Origin: AEGEAN-183 sp045563675
GTDB lineage: Bacteria; Pseudomonadota; Gammaproteobacteria; Magnimaribacterales; Magnimaribacteraceae
Assembly: GCA_045563675.1 (NCBI GenBank)
Contig: JBJLIX010000002.1
Span: 310,001-374,000 of the forward strand
Direction of reading: 5' to 3'
Length of the DNA stretch: 64,000 bases
Part shown: positions 16,000-25,680 of the stretch, one piece after another
Position numbering within the stretch: position 1 is the first letter of the stretch
How the letters are laid out: each line of letters starts with the position of its first letter
The notes under the pieces: model-generated
Databases searched by the model: none
What the model was told of the DNA's origin: nothing
What the model saw: only the letters and a program-made list of their open reading frames with translations
Translations under genes and position numbers: made by a program

Positions 16000-18420
16000 T
16001 TAAAAGTCTCTACGAAACTCAATACCTACACGCCTTGGAGGTCCCCAATAATCTGCTGCCATACCTAAACCTGGATCGGTGCCTCCTATTTGAACAGTAC
16101 CTGCTTGATCTAACATATTGTAAACATAGTCTTTATCAGTCAAATTCTTACCCCAAAAAGAGATCGTGGTAACTCCATCTGCTAGATTCCAATTTATCCT
16201 TCCATCTACTAGATTGTATGCTGGAATAAAGGACGATGGAGTGTTTTCTAAAGAAGCATATTGATCGTCTTTTCTCGTTGCACCTATAACACTTACTAAA
16301 TTTCCTCCAGAAGGTAAGGAGGTAGTATGAATAAAGCTAATATCTAAAGTGTCTGTATCTCCACCATTACCAAATTCAATGTAACTTAAATCTCTAGTGA
16401 CTATGCTTTCGACAGTAGAGCCATCAGCTGCTGTGGTGTAAACGTTATCTTCAACAGTAAACTCATCATATTCACCTTCAAGATGACCGTAAGCTAATGT
16501 CATAGACCAACTTTCATTAAGTTGAGCTAAAATTTCAAGTTCAATACCATTAAGTGTTGCTTCTTGAGCATTTATCAAATCAGCTGTAGGTTGACCATCA
16601 ACTAACCTTCCAACTGTCAATTGTTGATTTTCATAAGCATTATTAAAATAAGTTGCATTTAATCTCAAATTACCATCTCTTAACGTTGATTTAAAACCTA
16701 TTTCAAAATTATCTGATATTTCTGGCAAGAAAGGTCTCATGCGGGTATCTTGGTTAAATCCACCACTGGAATAACCCTTGCTATAACTGGCATAAACCAT
16801 GACATCATCACTTTGCTGGTAGCTTAGAATAGCTCTAGGAGTTGTTTCACTATAACTTACTGTTTGAATACACCTATCACTTAAAGGAACTACTACTCCC
16901 GGCGCTACTTCAGCACTTGGCATACCTGGACAGAAATAGGTAGGATCAAAAGCTCCTCCATAGAGAGATTGCCACCTTTCAAAATATCTATCATCATTAG
17001 TCCTTCTTGCTCCTAGAGTAAGGTCAAGTTGATCGCTTATTTTATAAGTAAATTCAGCAAAGAAAGCGTCGTTTTCATTAGTAACATTGTAACCTTGACT
17101 TCTACTTCCAAATGCTTGTGTTCCGAGAGCAACGTCAGCAAGTCCAGGAACATAAAAGACAGGCCAAACTGTTGCCGGAGGAGGTAAAACTCCTCTAAAT
17201 AGAGGAACATCTATATCTTCAGTTCCATTTTCTTCAAATATATAAGCACCTATTACCCAATCCAATGAATCTGAACTTCCTGAAAGTCTAATCTCATGAG
17301 ACTCAACTGATATCTCTGAGGGATTGTTAATAACATCTATTAGATTAGCATTTCCGCTAACACCTGGACCGTTTCCATAATTCCAACCCCATGAACCATT
17401 AAAAGATTCTATTTCTCTTTTATTCGATATCAGGGTGAGCTCACCAAACGATAGGTCAACTGATTGAGTTAAAGTATATGAATCAACTTCTGTTTCGGCA
17501 TCTAATCTTGGTGCATTATCATAAGAATGCTTTTTAGAGGTATTTCGGCAATTGCTTTTCATTGAATCATAGCTACCAAATATAAATGCTACTGCAGGAA
17601 GTCCTCCTGCTAAAGCACCGACTTCAGGACCAACAAACCTGCAACTACCTAAAGGAGATTTAATATCAGATTCAAATCTATCGTAAGTGAATCTCACATT
17701 GTAAACATCTCCGGTTCTGGCAAAAGAAGCTCTGTATGAATTTGAGTTCTCATTTCCATGCATCTCTCCGTTAAATGCATTTAGCATATAGCCATCAGTT
17801 TTTTTGCTGTATACGGCGAATCTAGCTGCTAAGTTATCCGAAAGAGGTAAATTAAGCATACCTCCAAACATTTCATGCCCATCATCTCCAAAACCTAATT
17901 TCACATTAGCTTCCTGTTCTTGAGAAGGTCCTTTGGTAATTAGTTGAACTAATCCAGCGGTAGTATTTCGACCAAAAAGAGTTCCCTGAGGACCTCTTAA
18001 TACCTCGACTCTTTCGAGATCCATTATGTCTACAAGACCTCCTTGAGCTCTACTTAAATAAACCCCATCTATATAGATACCAATTTTAGGGTCCTGAGTA
18101 ATTGCCCAATTTACCTGACCAATACCTCTTATAAATACCTGAGTATTGTTAATGTTTACTGAAGAGGACTGAAAATCTAAGTTAGGTGTAATTCTCTGAA
18201 TATCCTGTATATCAGTAATATTCCTTGCTTCCATCTGAGCTTCAGATAAAGCACTGATAGGAATAGGCACTGATTGAGCTGTCTCCTCTCTTTTACGAGC
18301 TGTTACCACAATCTCTTCTAAAACTCCCCCCAATGCTTCTTCTTCTTCCGAAGAAACCGAATAAGGAATAAATAGCATTGAAAACAACACTAAACTTGAT
18401 AAAGATCTATGTAAATTCAT
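16000..18420 (-). CDS. TonB-dependent outer-membrane receptor
   Basis: The 806-residue protein has a signal peptide (to about residue 25). A TonB-box-like EEIVVTARKREET is followed by a plug domain (VFIRGIGQVNW, IDGVYLSRAQGGLVDIMDLERVEVLRGPQGTLFGRNTTAG). A beta-barrel then ends in VGIEFRRDF with the terminal phenylalanine used in outer-membrane assembly. It should import a large or scarce substrate using TonB energy. The substrate cannot be deduced; nearby genes point to organic compounds rather than iron, and no Fur box is evident. The gene stands alone between the alpha/beta hydrolase and tRNA-Ser. Confidence 0.95.
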   Translation of the reverse strand: MNLHRSLSSLVLFSMLFIPYSVSSEEEEALGGVLEEIVVTARKREETAQSVPIPISALSEAQMEARNITDIQDIQRITPNLDFQSSSVNINNTQVFIRGIGQVNWAITQDPKIGIYIDGVYLSRAQGGLVDIMDLERVEVLRGPQGTLFGRNTTAGLVQLITKGPSQEQEANVKLGFGDDGHEMFGGMLNLPLSDNLAARFAVYSKKTDGYMLNAFNGEMHGNENSNSYRASFARTGDVYNVRFTYDRFESDIKSPLGSCRFVGPEVGALAGGLPAVAFIFGSYDSMKSNCRNTSKKHSYDNAPRLDAETEVDSYTLTQSVDLSFGELTLISNKREIESFNGSWGWNYGNGPGVSGNANLIDVINNPSEISVESHEIRLSGSSDSLDWVIGAYIFEENGTEDIDVPLFRGVLPPPATVWPVFYVPGLADVALGTQAFGSRSQGYNVTNENDAFFAEFTYKISDQLDLTLGARRTNDDRYFERWQSLYGGAFDPTYFCPGMPSAEVAPGVVVPLSDRCIQTVSYSETTPRAILSYQQSDDVMVYASYSKGYSSGGFNQDTRMRPFLPEISDNFEIGFKSTLRDGNLRLNATYFNNAYENQQLTVGRLVDGQPTADLINAQEATLNGIELEILAQLNESWSMTLAYGHLEGEYDEFTVEDNVYTTAADGSTVESIVTRDLSYIEFGNGGDTDTLDISFIHTTSLPSGGNLVSVIGATRKDDQYASLENTPSSFIPAYNLVDGRINWNLADGVTTISFWGKNLTDKDYVYNMLDQAGTVQIGGTDPGLGMAADYWGPPRRVGIEFRRDF

Positions 18421-18524
18421 ATTCTCCCCCTATAAATTTTTTTATTCTCTTATTCTACTTTAAATTTTGTTTAGATACATGATATGAAAAAAGGAAATTT
18501 ATAAAAAGAAAGTTAGGTATTTGC

Positions 18525-18614
18525 TGGCGGAGAGGGAGGGATTCGAACCCTCGAAGGGTGTTAGCCCTTACACGCTTTCCAAGCGAGCGCATTCAACCAC
18601 TCTGCCACCTCTCC
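18525..18614 (-). tRNA. tRNA-Ser (anticodon GGA)
   Basis: On the minus strand the acceptor arm GGAGAGG pairs with CCTCTCC, with discriminator G and an encoded CCA. The anticodon loop TTGGAAA gives GGA. The long variable arm (TGTAAGGGCTAACACCCTT) is typical of serine tRNAs, and the length is 90. Confidence 0.95.
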
Positions 18615-18642
18615 TATAACTCTCTAATACAAGCCCTCTTGC

Positions 18643-19446
18643 TCACTGTCTAACATCCCTTAAAACATCAGTATCGAAATTTTTTTTATTTGATCTTACA
18701 GGATTTAGTTCAATCCCTCCTCTTCTAAGGAAATTAGCTTGAACGGTCAATTCTTTTGGTGTGCAATTCCTTTGTAGGTCAAAAAATATTTTCTCTACGC
18801 ATTCCTCATGAAATGCTTGTATATCTCTAAAAGATATTAAATAACTAAGAAGCACATCTCGCTTTATCGCCTGTCCTAAATAGGTAATTGTTATGGTGGC
18901 CCAATCTGGTTGGCTGGTTACAGGGCACAAGCTCCTAAAAGTACTGCAGGATAAAATCTCCTTAACTTCAATAGGATTCACCCACTGAATCTCATTTTTT
19001 TTATGGATATTAATTTCTGTCTTTGTATCATCAATTAACTTGCCACCTTCATTAAATTTTTTTGGTTTATCACTTATTTCTATTTTTATCTTACTCAATA
19101 CACAATCTTCTAAGTCCTTTTTTATTAAGCTAATGAGATCTTTCTTTTCTCTAAAACACTTATTGTTTAGAGAATTTAAATAGAGTTTAAATGATTTAGA
19201 CTCAATAAAATTTGGGGAATTGCTATCATAAGATACATACAATATTGCATTTTGAGGGATGCTACCTGCTTTAAACCAAGACAATTCATAAGCTGTCCAA
19301 GAGTCTAATCCATAAAGTTTACCCTCTTTCAATATTACTTTAGATCTCTTTCTGGACTCTTCTCTATTTATTCCAACTAAGAGATTTGGATCATAGTTTT
19401 TGGGATAGGAGACTTGCACCCCTAAAGGTAACTTTTTATTAGACAA
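18643..19446 (-). CDS. queF: NADPH-dependent 7-cyano-7-deazaguanine reductase QueF
   Basis: The 267-residue protein reduces preQ0 to preQ1 in queuosine synthesis. It is the long, two-domain type. The catalytic cysteine is C174 in SLCPVTSQPDW, with D181 and H213. The spacing (7 and 32 residues) equals that between C190, D197 and H229 of the E. coli enzyme. The start is TTG with AAGGA seven bases upstream, two bases after the ABC permease stop. The three minus-strand genes (ATPase, permease, queF) form a tight operon, though no functional link between export and queuosine is known. Confidence 0.95.
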   Translation of the reverse strand: MSNKKLPLGVQVSYPKNYDPNLLVGINREESRKRSKVILKEGKLYGLDSWTAYELSWFKAGSIPQNAILYVSYDSNSPNFIESKSFKLYLNSLNNKCFREKKDLISLIKKDLEDCVLSKIKIEISDKPKKFNEGGKLIDDTKTEINIHKKNEIQWVNPIEVKEILSCSTFRSLCPVTSQPDWATITITYLGQAIKRDVLLSYLISFRDIQAFHEECVEKIFFDLQRNCTPKELTVQANFLRRGGIELNPVRSNKKNFDTDVLRDVRQ

Positions 19447-19448
19447 GA

Positions 19449-20237
19449 TTAAGTCCTTATTCCTTTACCTCTATTTAAGAACCATAAAGCAATAAGAAAG
19501 AGAACTAAAATAAAAATAGAGATCATTAAAAGTGCAAAGCTAACTGACATTCCCATTGTAGATAAGTCTGAAGATCCAAGAACACCATGCCTTAAAGCAT
19601 TAACCATGTAGAGAATTGGGTTTCCAAGAGAAATAGTTCTCCAAAATTCTGGTAAAACATCTATTGAGTAAAAGATGCCTCCTAAATAGCTTAGAGGAGT
19701 TAATATAAAAGTGGGAACTATAGAAACATCGTCAAATGATTCTGCAAACAGAGCATTTAAAAACCCAGCAATTGAAAATAAAATTGAAGTTAAAATAATA
19801 ACTAAAAAGGTTAAAGACCAATTTTGAATATGTAAATCTGCAAAAGGAAGAGAGACAATAACTACAATTATAGAAACCATGATTCCTCTTGCCATACCAC
19901 CGAAAACCCATCCGGCTAAAATTATGTAGTTCGGTATTGCTGTTATTAAAAGTTCTTCAATGCTTTTTTGGAACTTAACATTAAAAAAAGAAGAAAGTAC
20001 ATTTGAATAGGAATTGTTTATTACTGACATCATCACCATCCCAGGCACCATCCATTGAAGAAATCCATAACCACCCATTTCCCCTATTCTTGAACCGATA
20101 ATTACGCCGATTGTTACAAAATAAAGCGCAATCATAATTGCTGGTGAAACAAGGGTTTGTAGCCAAATTCTAGTAAACCTTTCTACCTCTTTACGAATAA
20201 TTGTAAGGAAAGCATTTAACTTCTCCGTTGATGTCAC
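19449..20237 (-). CDS. ABC-2 type transporter permease
   Basis: The 262-residue protein has six hydrophobic helices and the ABC-2 membrane domain pattern, including the conserved late segment LTPLSYLGGIFYSIDVLPEFWR and GNPILYMVNALRHG. It pairs with the ATPase at 20234. Their genes overlap by 4 bases (GTG start inside the ATPase stop), so they are translationally coupled. This resembles the YadH/YadG-type exporters of gammaproteobacteria. The exported substrate is unknown. Confidence 0.9.
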   Translation of the reverse strand: MTSTEKLNAFLTIIRKEVERFTRIWLQTLVSPAIMIALYFVTIGVIIGSRIGEMGGYGFLQWMVPGMVMMSVINNSYSNVLSSFFNVKFQKSIEELLITAIPNYIILAGWVFGGMARGIMVSIIVVIVSLPFADLHIQNWSLTFLVIILTSILFSIAGFLNALFAESFDDVSIVPTFILTPLSYLGGIFYSIDVLPEFWRTISLGNPILYMVNALRHGVLGSSDLSTMGMSVSFALLMISIFILVLFLIALWFLNRGKGIRT

Positions 20238-21193
20238 TGTATTTCACCTGCATCTATATCTAACAAAGTAGGTTTTTCAGTATCTGACTCGACAAGACTG
20301 ATAAATAATTCTTCGAGCCTACCAGTCTCGTTTCTCATACTAAGGACTGTAATTCCTCTTTCTGAAAGAGATTCAAAAACTTGATTAAGTTTTTGCCCCT
20401 TTTTTACAGTTACAATAAGTGTTTTTGGGTCTTTTAATATAAATTCAAATTCGCTATCTAAAGGTGGTAAATCAAGAGTTTGATCTATATCCAGAGCAAA
20501 GCTCTCTTTTTCTAATCTAGCTAAGAGCTCCTTCATTCCTGTATTTTCTATAATTTCACCTTTATCAATAATAGCTATATTTCTACAGAGTCTCTCAGCT
20601 TCTTCAAGATAGTGAGTTGTTAGAATGATGGTTGTTCCCAAGTCTGTATTTATTTCAGTTAGAAAATCCCAAAGAGAACGCCTTAACTCAATGTCCACGC
20701 CAGCTGTAGGTTCATCTAGAATTAAGAGCTTAGGTCTGTTTACAAGTGCTTTTGCTACCATTACTCTTCTTTTCATTCCTCCAGACAGTGTTCTGGCCTT
20801 CTCGTTCCTTCTATCCCAAATATCTAATCTCTTCATAAAATATTCAGCGTTCTCTTTAGCTGTTTTATAACTTAAACCATGATATCCGGCTTGATTTCTT
20901 ATAATCTGACCAACTTTTTCGAACTGATTAAAGTTAACCTCTTGGCCTACAACTCCAAGTTGTTTTTTTGCTAAATTATGTTCTTCATCTATATCAAGAC
21001 CCAGGATTTTTACTTGTCCTGAGCTTTTATTAACTAAAGAACTAATAATCCCAATGGTAGTTGTTTTTCCCGCTCCATTAGGACCTAATAATGCAAAAAA
21101 ATCTCCCTCTTCTACGGAGAGATCAATGCCTTTAAGGGCTTCGAGTTTCCCATCGTAAATTTTTTTTAAGTTCTTAATACTTAAAGCTTGCAT
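20234..21193 (-). CDS. ABC transporter ATP-binding protein
   Basis: The 319-residue protein has Walker A GPNGAGKT at residues 37-44, signature LSGGMKRR, Walker B LLILDEPTAGVD and switch histidine in TTHYLEEAE. A C-terminal extension of about 90 residues follows the nucleotide-binding domain, common in ABC-2 exporter ATPases such as YadG. It is the first gene of the operon with the permease and queF. Confidence 0.95.
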   Translation of the reverse strand: MQALSIKNLKKIYDGKLEALKGIDLSVEEGDFFALLGPNGAGKTTTIGIISSLVNKSSGQVKILGLDIDEEHNLAKKQLGVVGQEVNFNQFEKVGQIIRNQAGYHGLSYKTAKENAEYFMKRLDIWDRRNEKARTLSGGMKRRVMVAKALVNRPKLLILDEPTAGVDIELRRSLWDFLTEINTDLGTTIILTTHYLEEAERLCRNIAIIDKGEIIENTGMKELLARLEKESFALDIDQTLDLPPLDSEFEFILKDPKTLIVTVKKGQKLNQVFESLSERGITVLSMRNETGRLEELFISLVESDTEKPTLLDIDAGEIQ

Positions 21194-21240
21194 AAGGGAT
21201 ATTAATGATAAAAGAAAAAAATATTTTCTCTAGAAAAAGA

Positions 21241-22416
21241 TTATTTACTTAGAAAAGCCATACTATCTTCTAGGCCTCTTATAGTAAGAGGAAACATATT
21301 ATCTTCTAGTAGAGAACGAGTTATTTCTACCGATGTACTGTATTCCCAATGATCTGAGGGAACAGGATTAAGCCATATTACTTTGTCATAAACATCTACC
21401 ATTCTTTTCATCCAAAGAGCCCCTGCTTCTTCATTCCAATGCTCAATACTACCGCCAGGATTGGTAATCTCATATGGAGCCATAGTGGCATCTCCAACAA
21501 AAATGATCCTGTAATCTGAAGAGTATTTATGCATTATATCTTCGGTCATCATTCTTTCGTTTTGCCTACGACGATTGTCTTTCCATATTGATTCGTATAA
21601 AAAATTATGAAAGTAGAAGTACTCAAGGTTCTTAAATTCCGTTTTGCAGGCAGAAAAAAGTTCTTCACAAATTTTTATATGGGGATCCATTGATCCTCCC
21701 ACATCAAAAAAAGCTAAGACCTTTACGGCATTTCTTTTTTCAGGTTGATATTTAATATCAAGCATTCCAGCCTTTCTCGCGGTATGACGAATGGTCCCAT
21801 CTAAGTCAAACTCTTCTTCAGCACTATCTCTTATTAACTTTCTCAATCTTCGCAAAGCTACTTTAATATTTCTTGTCCCTAGCTCCACACTATCATCAAG
21901 GTTTTTAAAGTCTCTAGCTTCCCAAACTTTGACAGCTTTTCCTTGTTTCCCTTCGCCCCCTACTCTAATTCCTTCCGGGTTTTGGCCTTCGTTACCAAAT
22001 GGAGACGTTCCTTCTGTACCAACCCACTTATTTCCCCCTTCATGCTTTTCTTTTTGTTCTTCCATTCTTTTTTTAAACTCATCAAGGAGTTTCTCCAAAC
22101 CTCCTAAAGATTTAATTTTTTCTAACTCTTCTTCGGTTAAATATTTCTCAAATTCAGCCTTTAACCATTCTTCTGGTATTAGCATTTCTAAAATATCATC
22201 AATGCTTTCTATCCCCTTGAAATAAATATCAAATGCCCTATCGAACTTATCATAATGTTTTTCATCTTTGACGAGGGTTGCTCTACTTAAAAAATAAAAA
22301 TCTTCCATATTGGCAAAAGCCAATTCTTTTTCTACGCATCCAATTAGATCTAATAACTCCCTGAGAGTGCAAGGAACTCCAGTTGATTTAAGAGTATTAA
22401 ATAAAGAAATAAACAT
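21241..22416 (-). CDS. VWA-domain protein, CoxE-like
   Basis: The 391-residue protein has an N-terminal helical part, a low-complexity Glu/Gly/Lys linker (about 115-165) and a C-terminal von Willebrand A domain. The MIDAS motif DVGGS holds D238, G240 and S242. This layout matches proteins that work with MoxR-family AAA ATPases. Its ATG shares one base with the stop of the upstream ATPase (TAATG), confirming the pair. Such pairs act as metal-inserting or assembly chaperones for target enzymes, but no clear client gene lies beside them. Confidence 0.85.
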   Translation of the reverse strand: MFISLFNTLKSTGVPCTLRELLDLIGCVEKELAFANMEDFYFLSRATLVKDEKHYDKFDRAFDIYFKGIESIDDILEMLIPEEWLKAEFEKYLTEEELEKIKSLGGLEKLLDEFKKRMEEQKEKHEGGNKWVGTEGTSPFGNEGQNPEGIRVGGEGKQGKAVKVWEARDFKNLDDSVELGTRNIKVALRRLRKLIRDSAEEEFDLDGTIRHTARKAGMLDIKYQPEKRNAVKVLAFFDVGGSMDPHIKICEELFSACKTEFKNLEYFYFHNFLYESIWKDNRRRQNERMMTEDIMHKYSSDYRIIFVGDATMAPYEITNPGGSIEHWNEEAGALWMKRMVDVYDKVIWLNPVPSDHWEYSTSVEITRSLLEDNMFPLTIRGLEDSMAFLSK

Positions 22417-23273
22417 TATTGTTGCTGATTATTAGCTTCTCTTCTAGCCATAAAAGCTAGTCGCTCAAGTAATTGAACATCTTGTTCATTTTTAATAAGT
22501 GCTCCATATAAAGGAGGGATTGCCTTTGAAGGATCTCTGTTTTTTAGAATTTCATCTGGTATATCATCTGCCATTAGAAGTTTAAGCCAATCAATAACTT
22601 CTGAGGTTGAGGGCTTTTTCTTCATACCAGGTACTTTTCTAACATCAAAGAAAATTTCTAGGGCATCCTTTACCAACTTCTTCTTTATTTTAGGGTGGTG
22701 AACTGCAACAATTTTTTCCATGGTTTCTCTATCTGGAAAATTTATATAATGAAAGAAGCACCTTCTCAAGAAAGCATCTGGCAACTCCTTTTCATTATTA
22801 CTGGTAATAATTACTACCGGTCTATTAACAGCTTTAATGGTTTCTTTAGTTTCATAAACATAAAATTCCATTCTGTCTAATTCCTGAAGTAGATCATTCG
22901 GGAACTCAATATCAGCCTTATCTATTTCATCGACTAACAGGACAACTTTTTCTTTAGCAGTAAAAGCTTCCCACAACTTCCCTTTTTCAATGTAATTATT
23001 AATATCCTTAACTCTCTCATCACCTAATTGTGAATCCCTTAGTCTTGTAACAGCATCGTATTCATATAAACCTTGCCTGGCTTTGGTTGTTGATTTTATA
23101 TGCCATTCTATTAGAGGCATTTTTAAAGATTTAGCTACTTCCTCTGCAAGCATAGTCTTGCCTGTACCTGGCTCTCCTTTTATTAATAAAGGTCTTTCTA
23201 AGGCAATGGAAGCGTTTACAGCCATGCTCAAATCTTCAGTTGAAATATAAGAATCAGTACCTGTAAATTTCAT
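22416..23273 (-). CDS. MoxR-family AAA+ ATPase
   Basis: The 285-residue protein has Walker A GEPGTGKT at residues 33-40, Walker B VLLVDEID at 111-117 and sensor 1 in VVIITSNNEKELPDAFLRRC. These fit the MoxR branch of AAA+ ATPases. It is paired by one-base overlap with the VWA protein at 21241. The complex is expected to remodel or activate a partner protein in the cytoplasm. Confidence 0.9.
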   Translation of the reverse strand: MKFTGTDSYISTEDLSMAVNASIALERPLLIKGEPGTGKTMLAEEVAKSLKMPLIEWHIKSTTKARQGLYEYDAVTRLRDSQLGDERVKDINNYIEKGKLWEAFTAKEKVVLLVDEIDKADIEFPNDLLQELDRMEFYVYETKETIKAVNRPVVIITSNNEKELPDAFLRRCFFHYINFPDRETMEKIVAVHHPKIKKKLVKDALEIFFDVRKVPGMKKKPSTSEVIDWLKLLMADDIPDEILKNRDPSKAIPPLYGALIKNEQDVQLLERLAFMARREANNQQQ

Positions 23274-23338
23274 AAATTATCCTATAGTTAAAATTTTGAA
23301 GAACTTTATCATAGCCTAAGATGATCTAGCTAAAATTT

Positions 23339-24157
23339 TTAATTTTTAGGAAATCTTAATTTAGCTATTTGCCTTGCTAGGCCAATTAATTTACCTTCAG
23401 AGTCCCAGATCTCGTCGTCCTCTTCTAGGAATCCAGAGGTAATGAAGTCTGTTTTTCCTCTCATCTTTAAAGGCCCTGGAGAGGGTAACTGTTTTAAATG
23501 AACAGTAAGTTCAATTGATGGCACCCATCCTCTTGACCCTAGTCTATTAAATACTGGAGGGGACATTGTGTCTAAGAAAAAGATAATACTAAACAGATCC
23601 ACATCTTCACCTCCAGGCCAAGAGTAATATGCGTCTAAACACGCTCTGTCTCTGGGTCTTTCTTGTTCCCACCAATTTGAATTTGGCGTAAATTTTCTTT
23701 CTATTTGCTTTTCTAGAACTGGTGTAAAGCCTTCTATGTAGGGCATATCTATACAATCTTCTATAGGCGCAAATTTAGGGGCCTCAACCTCCCTAAGATT
23801 ATCTCCTTTAGATTTGGAGAAATCGGTAAAACAAGAAGTAAATCTAATTCTTTCTTCTCCATTTTGGATAAATTTTAATAGAGCCGTAGATACACTCCTT
23901 CCAATATTTAACTCTTCTATTTCAAGTCTAACTTTTCCTGGTTCAACTCTTGATAAGTAATGACCGGTTATTGAAAGTGGATCTTTATGAGTAAGGTATT
24001 CAGAAAGAGCTCGAGCTGCAGTAGCCATTGAATAGCCTCCATTAGCAACTCCGCCTATATTCCAATCATCCGTTAATTCTGCTTCCCAGATATCTTTATC
24101 TAACTGAGTAACGGCTGTATCGCGAAGGAACTTCGGATATCCAATTTCTTGGGTCAT
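23339..24157 (-). CDS. Acyl-CoA thioesterase-like double hotdog protein
   Basis: From the ATG at 24157 the protein has 272 residues. It resembles TesB-like thioesterase-family proteins: an N-terminal hotdog with NIGGVANGGYSMATAARALSEYL and a C-terminal hotdog with WVPSIELTVHLKQLPSPGPLKMRGKTDFITSGFLEEDDEIWDSEGKLIGLARQIAKLR. An in-frame TTG at 24199 would add 14 residues but lies inside the upstream gene. The ATG starts 8 bases after that gene's stop and has a weak ribosome site, so coupling is likely. The function is probably hydrolysis of acyl-CoA esters. Confidence 0.75.
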   Translation of the reverse strand: MTQEIGYPKFLRDTAVTQLDKDIWEAELTDDWNIGGVANGGYSMATAARALSEYLTHKDPLSITGHYLSRVEPGKVRLEIEELNIGRSVSTALLKFIQNGEERIRFTSCFTDFSKSKGDNLREVEAPKFAPIEDCIDMPYIEGFTPVLEKQIERKFTPNSNWWEQERPRDRACLDAYYSWPGGEDVDLFSIIFFLDTMSPPVFNRLGSRGWVPSIELTVHLKQLPSPGPLKMRGKTDFITSGFLEEDDEIWDSEGKLIGLARQIAKLRFPKN

Positions 24158-24165
24158 ATTAGCTA

Positions 24166-24540
24166 CTAGGTTATTTTTCTCTTCATGAGATAAACACAAA
24201 GAAATAATATCGCTGTCATTATTATTTCAAAAATAATGGCCATTGTTAAAGGGTCAGAACCATGGGTTACTACTGCTAAGCTTCTAAAGATGGCAGCTGA
24301 TCCTAGTAATGAGATAGAGGCATATAACCATGTATGCTCTTCTCTATAGGCTCCTATGCAAGCAAACAAACCTGCTGTAAAAAAGAATGATGTAAAGTCT
24401 CCTATTTGAGTATTACCGCCCATTCCTTCTAAAAGAGGCATTGCTAATCCAGCAGCGGCGCTGTTTGGATCGGTTATCCAACCGTAACATGAATAAAGCA
24501 TAAAAAGCCCTATTAACCCTGATAATATTCTTGCAATCAT
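24166..24540 (-). CDS. Small membrane protein, unknown function
   Basis: This 124-residue protein has four hydrophobic helices, with the first beginning at the N-terminus (IARILSGLIGLFMLYSCYGW). An AAGGAGTTATAG ribosome site precedes the ATG. It lies between the sugar dehydrogenase and the thioesterase on the same strand and is probably co-transcribed with them. I cannot assign a family with confidence. Confidence 0.65.
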   Translation of the reverse strand: MIARILSGLIGLFMLYSCYGWITDPNSAAAGLAMPLLEGMGGNTQIGDFTSFFFTAGLFACIGAYREEHTWLYASISLLGSAAIFRSLAVVTHGSDPLTMAIIFEIIMTAILFLCVYLMKRKIT

Positions 24541-24555
24541 CTATAACTCCTTTAT

Positions 24556-25680
24556 TTATTTATTATTTGGAATAACTCTAATGAGCTTCCCCTTACTACT
24601 GTCAGTAGCTAAGACCAAACTCCCATCCGGTGCAGTAACCACATTTCTTATCCTACCAAACTGATTGAAAAGGATCTCTTCTTGAACTACTTCATTGTCC
24701 TTTAAGATAATTCTTCTAACATCTCCAGGGACTAGTCCTGAAATGAACAAATCTCCCTTCCAATTAGGAAATAAATCCCCATCATAAAAGGTCATTCCAG
24801 AAGGAGCTATTGAGGGAACCCAATATTTTATAGGTTGTTCCATACCCTCTTTCTCTTTAAAAGGAGAAATAAGTGCCCCGCTATAGTCAATACCATAAGT
24901 TATGGCGGGCCAGCCATAATTCTTTCCTTTTTCAATAATATTAAGTTCGTCTCCCCCTCTCGGTCCATGTTCATGCTCATAAACTAATGTTCCTTCAGGG
25001 TTAGTAACTAATCCCTGTTGGTTTCTGTGTCCATATGACCAAATTTCTGGTTTTGCGCCAGGAGTTGAGAGAAACGGATTATCGTTAGGAATAGATCCAT
25101 CATCATTTATCCTAATCACTTTTCCAAAATGATTATCTAATTCTTGAGCTTCTTCTCTGTAGCTGAAACCATCCCCAGAAGTTATTAAAAGTGTTCCATC
25201 TTTTAAGAAAACCATTTTAGCTCCATAGTGATTAGCTGTTTTTCTAGAAGGACTTGCTTTGAATACTGTCTCTACATTATTTAAAGATAGCCCATCTAGC
25301 TTTCCTCTAATTACCCTTAGGGTATTCAGTCTTTTGTTGTTTGCATCTGTTTCAGAAAAAGCCAAGTAAACATATTTATTATTATCAAAGTTAGGATGTA
25401 ATACGATACCTTCTAATCCTCCCTGACCTTTAAATAGACTAGCAGGAACTCCGTCCACAGATTTTTCTAATAAAACTCCATTTTTTATAACCCTTAACTT
25501 TCCAGTTTTTTCGGTAACTAAAATCTCACTATTTGAAATAAAAGCTACTCCCCATGGGAAACTAAGTCCTTCTGCAATCGTTTCATGTTTATATGTTTTT
25601 TCATGGTTATCTGCAAATAAGGTAAAACAAAGAGAGTAACTAATTGTTAAAAATATTATCTTTATAAACTGTTTCTTCAT
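24556..25680 (-). CDS. PQQ-dependent sugar dehydrogenase (soluble glucose dehydrogenase-like)
   Basis: The 374-residue protein has a signal peptide (to about residue 24). A six-bladed propeller follows with GLSFPWGVAFISNSEILVTEKTGKL, SYGHRNQQGLV, HGPRGGDELNIIEKGKNYGWP and PSIAPSGMTFYDGD. These motifs are typical of the Gdh/Yli family that oxidises aldose sugars with pyrroloquinoline quinone and calcium in the periplasm. Its ATG overlaps the upstream membrane-protein stop. PQQ synthesis genes are not in the window, so the cofactor may be scavenged. Confidence 0.85.
   Translation of the reverse strand: MKKQFIKIIFLTISYSLCFTLFADNHEKTYKHETIAEGLSFPWGVAFISNSEILVTEKTGKLRVIKNGVLLEKSVDGVPASLFKGQGGLEGIVLHPNFDNNKYVYLAFSETDANNKRLNTLRVIRGKLDGLSLNNVETVFKASPSRKTANHYGAKMVFLKDGTLLITSGDGFSYREEAQELDNHFGKVIRINDDGSIPNDNPFLSTPGAKPEIWSYGHRNQQGLVTNPEGTLVYEHEHGPRGGDELNIIEKGKNYGWPAITYGIDYSGALISPFKEKEGMEQPIKYWVPSIAPSGMTFYDGDLFPNWKGDLFISGLVPGDVRRIILKDNEVVQEEILFNQFGRIRNVVTAPDGSLVLATDSSKGKLIRVIPNNK

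Noticed and set aside
24158..24199. Upstream TTG start for the thioesterase
   Set aside because: It lies inside the preceding gene; the ATG at 24157 gives the expected length for the family.
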